Assembly: GCA_035762545.1 (NCBI GenBank)
Contig: DASTOM010000024.1
Span: 186,001 to 250,000, forward strand
DNA: 64,000 nt
From: JANQRA01 sp035762545
GTDB taxonomy: Bacteria; Actinomycetota; Acidimicrobiia; Spongiisociales; ZC4RG35
Reading direction: 5' to 3'
A model generated the notes under the pieces. It did not search any database. It saw only the letters and a list, made by a program, of their open reading frames with translations, and was not told where the DNA came from. Position numbers and translations under genes: made by a program. This document shows, piece by piece, positions 27,383 through 35,576 of this stretch; positions within the stretch are counted from its first letter, which is position 1, and every line of letters starts with the position of its first letter.

Positions 27383-27961
27383 TCAACTCTCCCTGCCTCG
27401 AAGAGCCGCCATCTCCTGGGCCCTGGCCCGGTCGTCCAGCCATCGCTCCACCACGTTGGCAGCGTCCACGACGAGCACGTCAACCTCGGGGCGCTCCTTC
27501 TTGGTGAAGGGACGGAGCACGAAATCGGCGGGATCCTGGGATCCAGGAGGACGACCCACACCGGCTTTCAGTCTGGAGAACTCCTTGGTGCCCAGGGCTC
27601 GCTCCAGCGACCGGATCCCGTTGTGGCCGCCGCTGCCACCGCCGACCTGGAGACGGAGTCGGCCAAAGGGAAGATCGATGTCGTCGTGGACGACCAACAG
27701 CTCCTCGGGACGGACTTTGAAGTAATCGAGGGCGGCACGTACCACGGCGCCCGACTCGTTCATGTACGTGTTGGGGACGAGGAGGAGCGTTCTGGCTTCA
27801 CCCACGCCGGTCTGAGCGATCAACCCACGGACTCGTGTGGGGCCCTTCCTGAGCTCATCACCGGATTCGGAGACCAGTCGTGCGACGATCTCATAGCCCA
27901 GGTTGTGTCTCGTGCCCTCGTAGTCGGTCCCGGGATTGCGGAGACCGACCACCAGCTGCAC
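27383..27961 (-). CDS. pth: peptidyl-tRNA hydrolase
   Basis: Pth recycles peptidyl-tRNA dropped from ribosomes. The 192-residue protein has the catalytic set: Asn in VVGLRNPGTDYEGTRHNLGYE (which also carries the general-base His), the PNTYMNESG motif and the Asp in HDDIDLPFGRLRL. GGSGGHNGIRSL completes the site. I chose the GTG at 27961, four bases after the L25 stop, which gives the normal length. The open frame extends upstream into rplY but that part is not Pth-like. rplY-pth is a common bacterial pair. Confidence 0.95.
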   Translation of the reverse strand: MQLVVGLRNPGTDYEGTRHNLGYEIVARLVSESGDELRKGPTRVRGLIAQTGVGEARTLLLVPNTYMNESGAVVRAALDYFKVRPEELLVVHDDIDLPFGRLRLQVGGGSGGHNGIRSLERALGTKEFSRLKAGVGRPPGSQDPADFVLRPFTKKERPEVDVLVVDAANVVERWLDDRARAQEMAALRGRES

Positions 27962-27965
27962 AGGG

Positions 27966-28655
27966 CTATTCGCCGGATCCGGCTTCCTCTTCTCCGTCCT
28001 CGCCTTCAGCCGCCTCAGCACCCTCTTCGGCCTCCTCGCCTTCCTCGAGCTCTTCGCCCTCGAGGAGTTCGCCCTCGGGCTCGGGCTCTTCGATCTCCGC
28101 GGCCGGGACAGTCACAGACATGACAACAGCGTCCGGCTCCTCGAGATACACGACTCCCTCGATCTCGGGGAGGTCTTCGACACGAAGGGATCCACCGACC
28201 TCGACTTCTGAGATGTCGAGCTCGATGTAGGAGGGGATGGCCGTGGGGAGCACCTCGACCTGGACATGGGTGCGACGAGGGCTGAACACACCGCCCTCGC
28301 GTACACCGACCGGCGTGCCCTCGAAATGGAGGGCTACCTCGGCCGCGATCCTCTTACTCAGATCGACCGTCACGAAGTCGACGTGGCGGTACTCGTTGCG
28401 GAAGGGGTGGCGCTCGATGACACGGGCCATCGTGGTGAGTGTCTCACCGTTTTCGATCTCGAGGTTGATGATGGCATTGGAACCTGCCTCGGTGTGCAGG
28501 ACCATGTGCAGGTCATGAGCATCGACTTGAAGCGGGAGCGGGTCGACACCCGTCCCATAGACGATGGCAGGCACCTGACCGGTGCGCCGGATGCGCCGGG
28601 ACTCGCGAGAGCCTGGCTTTCTGCCGGCTTGGGCGCGCAGGCTTACTTGCGACAT
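27966..28655 (-). CDS. rplY: 50S ribosomal protein L25 (TL5/CTC type)
   Basis: A 229-residue long-form L25 that binds 5S rRNA. The N-terminal domain begins SQVSLRAQAGRKPGSRESRRIRR, followed by GQVPAIVYGTG and the 5S-binding NHE-type region (HPFRNEYRHVDFVTVDL). The beta-rich C-terminal CTC domain ends in a strongly acidic tail of about 45 residues rich in Glu. The ATG at 28655 has AAGGAG seven bases upstream. The frame is open further upstream, but that region belongs to another gene on the same strand. Confidence 0.96.
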   Translation of the reverse strand: MSQVSLRAQAGRKPGSRESRRIRRTGQVPAIVYGTGVDPLPLQVDAHDLHMVLHTEAGSNAIINLEIENGETLTTMARVIERHPFRNEYRHVDFVTVDLSKRIAAEVALHFEGTPVGVREGGVFSPRRTHVQVEVLPTAIPSYIELDISEVEVGGSLRVEDLPEIEGVVYLEEPDAVVMSVTVPAAEIEEPEPEGELLEGEELEEGEEAEEGAEAAEGEDGEEEAGSGE

Positions 28656-28702
28656 TGAGAGACTCCTTGGGAAAGAAGGGGTGGCCCCAATTATGGCCGG
28701 TG

Positions 28703-29353
28703 TCAGGTGCTTCTGCCAGATGAGACCCGTCTGATGAAGTCCAGAGACGACGTCACGTAACGCTCGGTCATCGATTCGCTGTCCCATCCGCCACCACGCG
28801 GCCCATGGCCGGCACCTTCGAGCAATTCGACTTCGGCATTCGGCAGGCCAGCGATGTGCTGATCGAGCAGGTCCATGCGACTCAGCGAGTCTCGGGTTCC
28901 CTGGAGGAACAGCATCGGAACGTCGATGGAGGCGAACTGCTCGACACGTAGGCTCTCCGGCTTGCCGGCGGGGTGCAACGGGTATGCGTAGAGGATGAGG
29001 CCGGCCGCCTGGTAGCCATCGGCGACCAGGTAGGTCCCCATGCGACCGCCCATGGACCGTCCGGCGAGGAACAGGACGCTGACCCGGTCTCCCAACAGGT
29101 CGGCGGCGGCTCGATGACATGCCAACAGTCTCTCTTGTCGGTCAGGTCGTTTCGAGCCACGCTCCGTGTACGGATAGTTGAACGACATCACCGTGAGCCC
29201 GCCCGCGGCCAACCCGTTTCGTAGATCCTCCATCGAGGGATGGTCTTGATTCGTTCCCGCACCATGAGCCAGGAGAACGCCGACATCGCCCGCCCCGGCG
29301 AGGACTCCAGACACCTTCTCGTCGTCCCAGGTGATCGGGATCCGGTCACTCAT
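28703..29353 (-). CDS. alpha/beta-hydrolase (dienelactone hydrolase / TEX30-like)
   Basis: A 216-residue cytosolic hydrolase. The oxyanion-hole segment VLLAHGAGTNQDHPSM is followed by the nucleophile elbow LAGRSMGGRMG near residue 98. The acid appears in LQGTRDSLSR and the histidine in LEGAGHGPRGG. The arrangement matches KANL3/TEX30-like hydrolases. The substrate is unknown. It diverges from pgl with 35 bases between the start codons. Confidence 0.85.
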   Translation of the reverse strand: MSDRIPITWDDEKVSGVLAGAGDVGVLLAHGAGTNQDHPSMEDLRNGLAAGGLTVMSFNYPYTERGSKRPDRQERLLACHRAAADLLGDRVSVLFLAGRSMGGRMGTYLVADGYQAAGLILYAYPLHPAGKPESLRVEQFASIDVPMLFLQGTRDSLSRMDLLDQHIAGLPNAEVELLEGAGHGPRGGGWDSESMTERYVTSSLDFIRRVSSGRST

Positions 29354-29388
29354 TCCGACACCCTAGGACGGCGGTTACCGTCACCCGG

Positions 29389-30069
29389 ATGGAACTCGTG
29401 GTCTACGACACACCGGCCGACGTGGCGGTCGGCGCCGCCACGAGGATCGCTGACGCCATCTCCTCCGCCACCGATCGGTTCTCTTTGGGTCTCGCAGGAG
29501 GGACGACGCCGGTGGCTACCTACGAGGCCTTGCGGGGCCGTGCGACGGGATGGGATCGGGTCGATGCGTGGCTGTCCGACGAGCGATGGGTCGGCCCGGA
29601 AGACGAGAGATCGAACGGTCGCATGGCTGCACAGTCGCTGATGGACCACGTGTCCGCCCGATTCGACCGCCCTCGCTGGAGCGAGTTCATGGAACCGGAG
29701 GACTCGGCCGCTCACTACGAAGCCAGGCTGCGCTCGATCCACCACGAGCGTCGCCCGGACATCATCCTCCTCGGCATGGGCGAGGACGCCCACACCGCGT
29801 CGCTGTTCCCGGGCAGCGAGGCGTTGGAAGAGACACGGAGGTGGTTCGTGGCCAGCGAGATACCCCAGACACGTGAGCCACGCCTCACCGCTACCTATCC
29901 GCTTCTCTGGGCCAGCACCACCCTGATGGTCATCACCGCGGGCGAGAGCAAGGCCCGTGCGCTCCGCGACTCCATCGAGGATGGCGGCACTCCGGTGGCG
30001 CGAATCATGGAGGGGGAGGCAACGGTCGAATGGCACGTGGACCGAGCCGCCGCATCGCTACTGTCCTGA
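29389..30069 (+). CDS. pgl: 6-phosphogluconolactonase
   Basis: A 226-residue DevB-type lactonase for the second step of the oxidative pentose phosphate pathway. Family signatures are FSLGLAGGTTPVATYEAL, the DERWVGPEDERSNGRMA loop and the ILLGMGEDAHTASLFPGS motif. No zwf or gnd lies alongside, unlike the usual clusters. Its last 40 bases overlap the following lipoprotein esterase gene in another frame, so the two may be co-translated. Confidence 0.93.
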   Translation: MELVVYDTPADVAVGAATRIADAISSATDRFSLGLAGGTTPVATYEALRGRATGWDRVDAWLSDERWVGPEDERSNGRMAAQSLMDHVSARFDRPRWSEFMEPEDSAAHYEARLRSIHHERRPDIILLGMGEDAHTASLFPGSEALEETRRWFVASEIPQTREPRLTATYPLLWASTTLMVITAGESKARALRDSIEDGGTPVARIMEGEATVEWHVDRAAASLLS

Positions 30070-30944
30070 TCTTCCTCGCCGTGACGGGCTGCACCACCGG
30101 GGCGGCGAGGCCGGCGACGACCTCGACAGCGCACGCCCCGACGTCGACCAGCACCGCGTCGACGACTTCCACCACCTCCACCACAACGACGATCGTGGCC
30201 CCGGCGACGACAGCCAGTTCTCCACCCGGGTCGACGACCCTTCCGCTCGAGATCGACGCCGAGACGAGGGTTCCCGAAGGGGAGGGCCCGTTCCCTGCCG
30301 TCGTCCTGGTACACGGTGGCGGTTGGGTGGCCGGGACGCCGTCGGTCATGGACCCCCTCGCCCGGCACCTCACCGAGAACGGCTTCCTGACCGTCAACAC
30401 GAGATACAGGCTCTCCTCGCTCGACGTGCCCGGGTTCCCGCACGCGGTCGACGACGTGGCCTGCGCAGTTCGATTCGCCGCTGCCCATCCGGACTCCGAC
30501 GGGACGGTCGCGGTGATCGGACACTCGGCCGGAGCACATATCGGTGCGATCGTCGCCCTAGACGGGGAGGAGTACGGCGGAGTATGTCCCGTCACCGGCC
30601 CTGGCGTCCCGAACGACTTCATCGGTTTGGCCGGTCCATATGATGTGGAACGGATCGGTCTGCCGATGTTGGTTTTCTTCGGAGCCGGGCCCGACCTCGA
30701 CCCCGAGGCCTGGGCGGCGGGGAATCCTCAGGGACTCACCGACGAGAACACAGACCTCGACTCGCTGATCATGTACGGCGAACTGGACGGGATCGTCGAC
30801 GACAGCTTCGCCTTCAACTTCCACGAGGCGCTGTTGGAGTCGGGCTCGACGTCGTTGCTCGAAGAGGTCGAGGGCGCCCGCCACAACGACATGCACGACC
30901 CGGCACTGGTGGGCGATCTCATCGTCACCTGGCTCGAGCGTTAG
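30030..30944 (+). CDS. exported alpha/beta-hydrolase (esterase) lipoprotein
   Basis: A 304-residue predicted lipoprotein: basic N-terminus, hydrophobic core and lipobox VTGC (Cys21), then a 50-residue Ser/Thr/Ala linker. The catalytic domain is of the BD-FAE/HSL-like type, with oxyanion motif VLVHGGGWVAGT, nucleophile GHSAGAHIG near residue 172, acid in MYGELDGIVDD and a late His in ARHNDMHD. It is likely a cell-surface carboxylesterase; its substrate is unknown. The start at 30030 lies inside pgl. Confidence 0.87.
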   Translation: MARGPSRRIATVLIFLAVTGCTTGAARPATTSTAHAPTSTSTASTTSTTSTTTTIVAPATTASSPPGSTTLPLEIDAETRVPEGEGPFPAVVLVHGGGWVAGTPSVMDPLARHLTENGFLTVNTRYRLSSLDVPGFPHAVDDVACAVRFAAAHPDSDGTVAVIGHSAGAHIGAIVALDGEEYGGVCPVTGPGVPNDFIGLAGPYDVERIGLPMLVFFGAGPDLDPEAWAAGNPQGLTDENTDLDSLIMYGELDGIVDDSFAFNFHEALLESGSTSLLEEVEGARHNDMHDPALVGDLIVTWLER

Positions 30945-31009
30945 GGTCGAGCATTGGAGTTGGTCCTACTGTCGTCACTGTTCGCCGCGGAGACCCCTGA
31001 CGACGGCCG

Positions 31010-31921
31010 TCACATCCGGGTGATGTCGCGGGGTGTGGAACGGGGTCCGAACTTGGGTTCGTGACCGAGGGTGTGGAGGAGTCTGATCACCCTCCCCCTT
31101 TGGGGCCGAAAAGGTTCGAGCAGGTCCAACATCTCTTCGTCGGTGCCGCGATCCCTTCCGGTCAGGTGATGGACGACGATGTGCTTGATGTGGAAGTCGC
31201 CGACCGGAACCTGATCGGGGTCGCCGTGTGACACCTCTAGCGTCTTGGCCCGGGTCCACAGGGACACCCCGGGAATCGACTCCAGGATACCGGTTGCCGT
31301 CTCGACGTCGCTGCCGCGAAGGTCGTTCAGGCGTTGCGCGGCCCTCGACGCCGCCCTGATGACGTCAGCACGTCTCTTCTCGAGGTGGAGTTCGTGGAAC
31401 TCGTAGTAGGGAGCCTCGGCCATGCGCTCGGGATCGGCCGGGAGCCGGAGCCACGAGTGTGGTCCAGGTGCCGCGTCGGAGAAACGACGGTTCAGACCGG
31501 TCAGGGCGAGGTGTGCCTCCTGACCCGTGACCTTCTGCCCGCAGATGGCAACTAGCAGTGAGTCGAAGACGAGCCCGGTCCGGGAGAACCTGCGTCCCAG
31601 ATAGCGCTCGTGAAGCTCGGAGACGACGGGGTCGTCGGTCTCGAACTGGCTCGGATCGTCCTCCAACCCACCGATCGCCTCGAGACGATCCAGGAGCCAG
31701 GAAGCACCGGGACCCCAGGCCTCGCCGATCAGATTCTCCCGGGTCCGATGAATCTTCATCGACCCCGGGCCGTGAGGGGTGCGGGCGGGCAGCCACCAAC
31801 CGTCGTCTGTGAAATGGCCATGTGCCGGACGCAGGGTGTTCCTCAGGTCGAGCTGACCCTCGATCGGTACGGAACGGGTCTCCACATCTCGATGTTGGCT
31901 GGTCGACGGATTAGATGCCAT
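31010..31921 (-). CDS. HhH-GPD DNA glycosylase, AlkA-like
   Basis: A 303-residue protein with a helix-hairpin-helix glycosylase core in its C-terminal two-thirds. Features are FDSLLVAICGQKVTGQEAHLALTGLNRRF (the family QQ-type segment, here GQKV), the hairpin LESIPGVSLWTRAKTLEV and the catalytic Asp in DQVPVGDFHIKHIV. It should excise alkylated bases such as 3-methyladenine. The first 75 residues resemble the AlkA N-terminal beta domain. The ATG at 31921 is 37 bases from the divergent flavoprotein start. Confidence 0.85.
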   Translation of the reverse strand: MASNPSTSQHRDVETRSVPIEGQLDLRNTLRPAHGHFTDDGWWLPARTPHGPGSMKIHRTRENLIGEAWGPGASWLLDRLEAIGGLEDDPSQFETDDPVVSELHERYLGRRFSRTGLVFDSLLVAICGQKVTGQEAHLALTGLNRRFSDAAPGPHSWLRLPADPERMAEAPYYEFHELHLEKRRADVIRAASRAAQRLNDLRGSDVETATGILESIPGVSLWTRAKTLEVSHGDPDQVPVGDFHIKHIVVHHLTGRDRGTDEEMLDLLEPFRPQRGRVIRLLHTLGHEPKFGPRSTPRDITRM

Positions 31922-31958
31922 CCGGCGGGCGTTGCCACGAACCAAGGAGGAATCATCG

Positions 31959-32507
31959 ATGACACGTGTTGCGATCGTCGGCGACGGCCCAGGCGGGCTG
32001 TCCGCAGCCCTCTTCCTGGCCAAGAACGGACACGATGTCCACGTGTTCGGCCAGGACAAGACGGCGATGAACCACGCCTATCTCTACAACTACCTGGGGC
32101 TTCCCGAGGTAGACGGGAGCCAGTTCCAGGCTGTGGCCCGGCGCCAGGTCACCGATCAGGGTGCGGTCCTCCACGACGAGGAGGTCATCGAGTTGGTGAT
32201 CAACGGGATCTTCGTCGTGAAGACCGAAAGCGGCTCACACGAGGCGGACTACCTGATCCTCACGGAGGGCAAGACTCCTGAGTTGGCCAGATCGATCGGC
32301 GTACAGGAGGATGAGTCCGGAGCGATGGTCGTCGACCGGAACATGAGATCGTCCATCGACAGGGTATACGTCGTTGGGCGGTCGGTCCGCCCGACTCGAA
32401 GTCAGGCAATCATCTCCGCAGGTGCCGGCGCCGTCGCCGCGGTCGACATCCTGGCGCGGGAGGAGGGCAAGGACATCCAGGACTGGGACACGCCCCCGAA
32501 GGACTAG
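31959..32507 (+). CDS. small NAD(P)/FAD-dependent oxidoreductase-like protein
   Basis: A 182-residue protein that looks like a minimal thioredoxin-reductase-type flavoprotein. It has an N-terminal FAD dinucleotide loop (VAIVGDGPGGLSAALFLAKNG) and a C-terminal second FAD motif (VYVVGRSVRPTRSQAIISAGAGAVAAVDI). The NADPH domain and the CxxC redox pair of thioredoxin reductase are absent. The ATG at 31959 has a strong AAGGAGG eight bases upstream. Function unknown. It may rely on a partner for electrons. Confidence 0.8.
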   Translation: MTRVAIVGDGPGGLSAALFLAKNGHDVHVFGQDKTAMNHAYLYNYLGLPEVDGSQFQAVARRQVTDQGAVLHDEEVIELVINGIFVVKTESGSHEADYLILTEGKTPELARSIGVQEDESGAMVVDRNMRSSIDRVYVVGRSVRPTRSQAIISAGAGAVAAVDILAREEGKDIQDWDTPPKD

Positions 32508-32640
32508 GCAGAAGCCCTCATCCAATCGGCCATCGGGCCAAAGTGACCGGGGTAGAGGCGTGAATCGAGACATCCCTAACCCGCCCTTCACACCCCACTG
32601 GCACGATTGGCCGAGCAAGAGTCGAGATCGGAGAAAGCCA

Positions 32641-33167
32641 ATGACCACTGTTCACCCGACAGGAACCGAAGAAGAACACGACGACGACGGTGGCCTGCAT
32701 CGGGACATCCCGACCGTTGTGGGCCGACACGACATGCTGAAGATGATGGGCGGTCTGAGCCTCGCCGGTCTCCTCGCGGCGTGCAATGTCGGGGGAACTA
32801 CCTGCGTGGTGTCCAGGTCGCCGACGACGCCGGCCGGATGACCTTCACCTCGGTGTCTCCCGGGTGCTACGCCGGTCGCTGGCCCCACGCCCATTTCGAG
32901 GTCTACGCCTCGTTCGAGGATGCCACGGCGGGCACGTCGGCGATCGAGACTTCCCAGCTGGCGCTACCCCAAGCCGACTGTGAGACCGCCTATGCCGACC
33001 CCCGCTATGGAGACAGCACTCAATACCTGTCCCGGCTCTCGCTCGACACCGACGGCATCTTCGCCGATGGTTGGACCGACCAGCTCGCAGTGATGTCCGG
33101 ATCGGTCGCCGACGGCTATACCGCGTCGCTACTCGTGCGGGTGTGGGAGCCCCGAGCACGCACGTGA
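32641..33167 (+). pseudogene. intradiol ring-cleavage dioxygenase remnant with internal deletion and frameshift
   Basis: The first 50 residues (MTTVHPTGTEEEHDDD..., then a hydrophobic SLAGLLAAC) are the usual acidic, signal-like start of exported intradiol dioxygenase-like proteins. At about 32790 the frame shifts by one and homology resumes as NYLRGVQVADDAGRMTFTSV, with the C-terminal catalytic part: the iron-ligand Tyr in GCYAGRW and two His in WPHAHFEVY. About 120 residues of the normal fold, including the first iron-ligand Tyr, are missing. The reading frame is therefore broken by a deletion rather than a point error. The 3' frame ends in a GTGA overlap with the next gene. Confidence 0.8.
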
Positions 33168-33619
33168 ACCAACATCGGTTTGACTGGCGATGGACGAACT
33201 TCCCGGTCCCTGAGGCTCACCTGATCGTCGGGGCAGCCGGAGTCATGCTCGGACTGATCTGGCCACTCCCGATGGGTTGGGTTGGTGCGTCGTCCCGCGT
33301 TATCGGAGCGGCTCTGATCGTCTGTGGTGGCGGGCTGATTATCTGGGCCACCGCCTCTGTTGGAAACGTTCTCCTCTCGGACCCGAACCGACTCGTCCAT
33401 GAAGGCCCGTACTCGTTCTCACGACATCCGATGTACGTCGGGTGGACCCTCGCCTACCTCGGTTTCACGGTTCTGTTCGACTGGGCGTGGTTGCTGATCC
33501 TCTTCCCGGTCCTGGCGGTGTGGATCAACCGAGAAGCCGGCCGTGAGGAGCAACGAATGCTGCAGAGGTTCGGTACTGCGTACCGCGAGTATCAGCGCCG
33601 GGTACGGCGCTACCTCTAG
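33164..33619 (+). CDS. isoprenylcysteine carboxyl methyltransferase-like membrane protein
   Basis: A 151-residue membrane methyltransferase of the ICMT / phospholipid methyltransferase type. About three or four hydrophobic segments precede the signature HEGPYSFSRHPMYVGWTLAYLGF and the conserved C-terminal region NREAGREEQRMLQRFGTAYREYQRRVRRYL, which binds the methyl donor in the family. The bacterial substrate is unknown. The GTG at 33164 overlaps the stop of the dioxygenase remnant as GTGA, so the pair was probably once an operon, and translation may now depend on whatever reads the remnant. Confidence 0.88.
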   Translation: MNQHRFDWRWTNFPVPEAHLIVGAAGVMLGLIWPLPMGWVGASSRVIGAALIVCGGGLIIWATASVGNVLLSDPNRLVHEGPYSFSRHPMYVGWTLAYLGFTVLFDWAWLLILFPVLAVWINREAGREEQRMLQRFGTAYREYQRRVRRYL

Positions 33620-33693
33620 GATGGAGCCGGAGGAATCCACTCGCTGCTCCGCTCGGTGCCGGGATTACAGCCTCGCTTGGGTCGAGAGGACCC

Positions 33694-34731
33694 CTAACGG
33701 AGGAAAGCTTCGAGCTGCGACCTCTCGTCTGTCAACTCACGGCTGAACCGGCGCGGGATCGGCTCGAAGCGGTCCAACACCACTCTGCCTCCTTCTTCGC
33801 TCCACGAGCCCCGCACTCTTCCGTCTATCAGGAAGGTTGCGGACGAGTGTGGCGCCCTGATGTTGAAGATCTGGGGGCGGTGCTCCTCGGGAAGAACACC
33901 TGACCGACGACAGTGGATCAGCAGGATCGCGTCCCAGTTGCCGATGAAGCGCACCGGTGCCGGAGCCTCCCCATCCACCACCGCCGCGCCGGGCACATCC
34001 CACAGATCGTCCCCGTCCTCGGATCTGAACCTGCGAGTCCGGACACGAGACAGGCTCTCGTCGATCTCGGCCAGAGACATCAGCGTGAACGCCTGGATGT
34101 CTTGACGGGTGGCCGGGCCGAACCCGGTGAGATACCTCCTGACCAGCAGGTCGCGGCCGGTTTCGAGATCGGCGTGGTTGGGACCTACCCAGGACGAGGC
34201 CAACCAGTACAGATCGGCCCGGCGCGAGTCCCAGGTGCCCGACGGCGGGACCCGAACCAGATCGACCCAGTTCACTATCCCGTTCCAGGTCTCCGAGTCG
34301 ATACCGAGGCTGTCGACGATCGCTTTCCGCTTCATTGGCGCATCGGCGAGGAGACGCCTCACCTCCGTGGACAACCGCATGACCTCATCCAGGTCATGGC
34401 TACGTCCCCACGCCCGAATCCAACCGTCCTGGCGGGGCGGGCGGCTCGCCTCGACCAACGGCCAGAAGTCGCCCCGGGAGACGATATGGATGGTTCCTCG
34501 CATGACCGTGGCCTGGATGAGCGACCGTCTCTCCAGGGCATCTGTCAAGTCCCGGCGGGCAAAGCCTTCGATTCGCGACCAGAGCCCGATGTAGGCCGAC
34601 GGAGCGTACTGGGTCTGCACCCCGGCCATTCGCTCGACCGCACGGTGGAGTGGCGATGAAGACCGTTCCATCAGCATCTGCCGGGCAAGGACGGTTCGGT
34701 TGAGGTCTGCTCTGGAGAGGACGCGGGTCAC
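33694..34731 (-). CDS. winged-helix DNA glycosylase AlkZ/YcaQ-like
   Basis: A 345-residue HTH_42-family protein. The family contains DNA glycosylases acting on bulky alkyl lesions or crosslinks (AlkZ, YcaQ/AlkX). The N-terminal motif GVQTQYAPSAYIGLWSRI holds a Q-x-Q pair (Q39, Q41), the position of the catalytic QxQ of AlkZ. RGTIHIVSRGDFWP and the winged-helix FGPATRQDIQAFT follow. The start is the GTG at 34731, overlapping the truncated aldehyde dehydrogenase stop as GTGA. Function in repair is inferred from family. Confidence 0.85.
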   Translation of the reverse strand: MTRVLSRADLNRTVLARQMLMERSSSPLHRAVERMAGVQTQYAPSAYIGLWSRIEGFARRDLTDALERRSLIQATVMRGTIHIVSRGDFWPLVEASRPPRQDGWIRAWGRSHDLDEVMRLSTEVRRLLADAPMKRKAIVDSLGIDSETWNGIVNWVDLVRVPPSGTWDSRRADLYWLASSWVGPNHADLETGRDLLVRRYLTGFGPATRQDIQAFTLMSLAEIDESLSRVRTRRFRSEDGDDLWDVPGAAVVDGEAPAPVRFIGNWDAILLIHCRRSGVLPEEHRPQIFNIRAPHSSATFLIDGRVRGSWSEEGGRVVLDRFEPIPRRFSRELTDERSQLEAFLR

Positions 34732-35576
34732 AGACCCTTGGGGTGCCAGACAGTCTTGGTCTCGGTGAACGCAGCGATCCGGTAAGGGGACTGATCGGCG
34801 CCGTTGCTCGAAGGAAGCACGACCCGCTTCACATTGTGGACTGCGCCCTCCTGGACCCGGGTCGCCTGCTCCCGGGTGGCTCCACCGGCGTCGACGGCGT
34901 TGACGTCCATGTGATCTGCGAGCCACGGAATCAGCTCGTCTTTGAATCCGGTGAGGACATTGACCACTCCCCCGGGCACGTCGGAGGTGTCGAGCACTTC
35001 GGTGAACGTGATCGCGGGCATCGGGTTCTTCTCCGAGGCGAGTACGACCGTGGTGTTGCCCGGGACCAGCACCGGGGCGAGCCGGGAGACCAATCCGAGC
35101 AGGCCGGGCTCCTCTGGGGCGATGACCCCGACCACACCGGTCGCCTCGGGCGATGAGATGTTGAAGAACGGGCCGGATACCGGATTGAGGTTGCCGAAGA
35201 TCTGGGCAAACTTGTCGGCCCACCCGGCGTACCAGACCATGCGATCGACCGACGCAGCCACCTCATCCGACGCCTGCTTCTTGGTCGAGCCGGTAGCCAT
35301 CAGTTGCTCGACGAATGTGCCTGCCCGATCCTCGAGGGTCTCCGCGATTCGGTAGAGGATCTGACCCCGGTTGTACCCGGTGCGACCCACCCAGCTCTCC
35401 TGGGCGCCCCGGGCGATGCGCACTGCGTCACGCAGATCCTTGCGGGAGCCCTGGGCGACTCGCGCCAGAACCTCACCGTCGGCACCGAGAGCGGCATATG
35501 AGCGACCCGACTCGGACCTGGGGAACTGTCCTCCGATGTAGAGCTTGTAGGTCTTCTTGACCCCAACGCGACTCAA
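34728..35576 (-). CDS. truncated aldehyde dehydrogenase-like protein, no cysteine
   Basis: 282 residues matching the N-terminal NAD-binding part of aldehyde dehydrogenases: YKLYIGGQFPRSESGRSY, the RGAQESWVGRTGYNRGQILYRI helix and the VIAPEEPGLLGLV ... PGNTTVVLASEKNP strand. The family normally has about 480 residues. The catalytic Cys, the ELGGK glutamate segment and the rest of the catalytic domain are absent, and the chain contains no cysteine. It ends in a bridging-type tail (FTETKTVWHPKG). It is coupled by ATGA to the full-length aldehyde dehydrogenase. A non-catalytic subunit of a mixed oligomer is a plausible role. Confidence 0.82.
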   Translation of the reverse strand: MSRVGVKKTYKLYIGGQFPRSESGRSYAALGADGEVLARVAQGSRKDLRDAVRIARGAQESWVGRTGYNRGQILYRIAETLEDRAGTFVEQLMATGSTKKQASDEVAASVDRMVWYAGWADKFAQIFGNLNPVSGPFFNISSPEATGVVGVIAPEEPGLLGLVSRLAPVLVPGNTTVVLASEKNPMPAITFTEVLDTSDVPGGVVNVLTGFKDELIPWLADHMDVNAVDAGGATREQATRVQEGAVHNVKRVVLPSSNGADQSPYRIAAFTETKTVWHPKGL

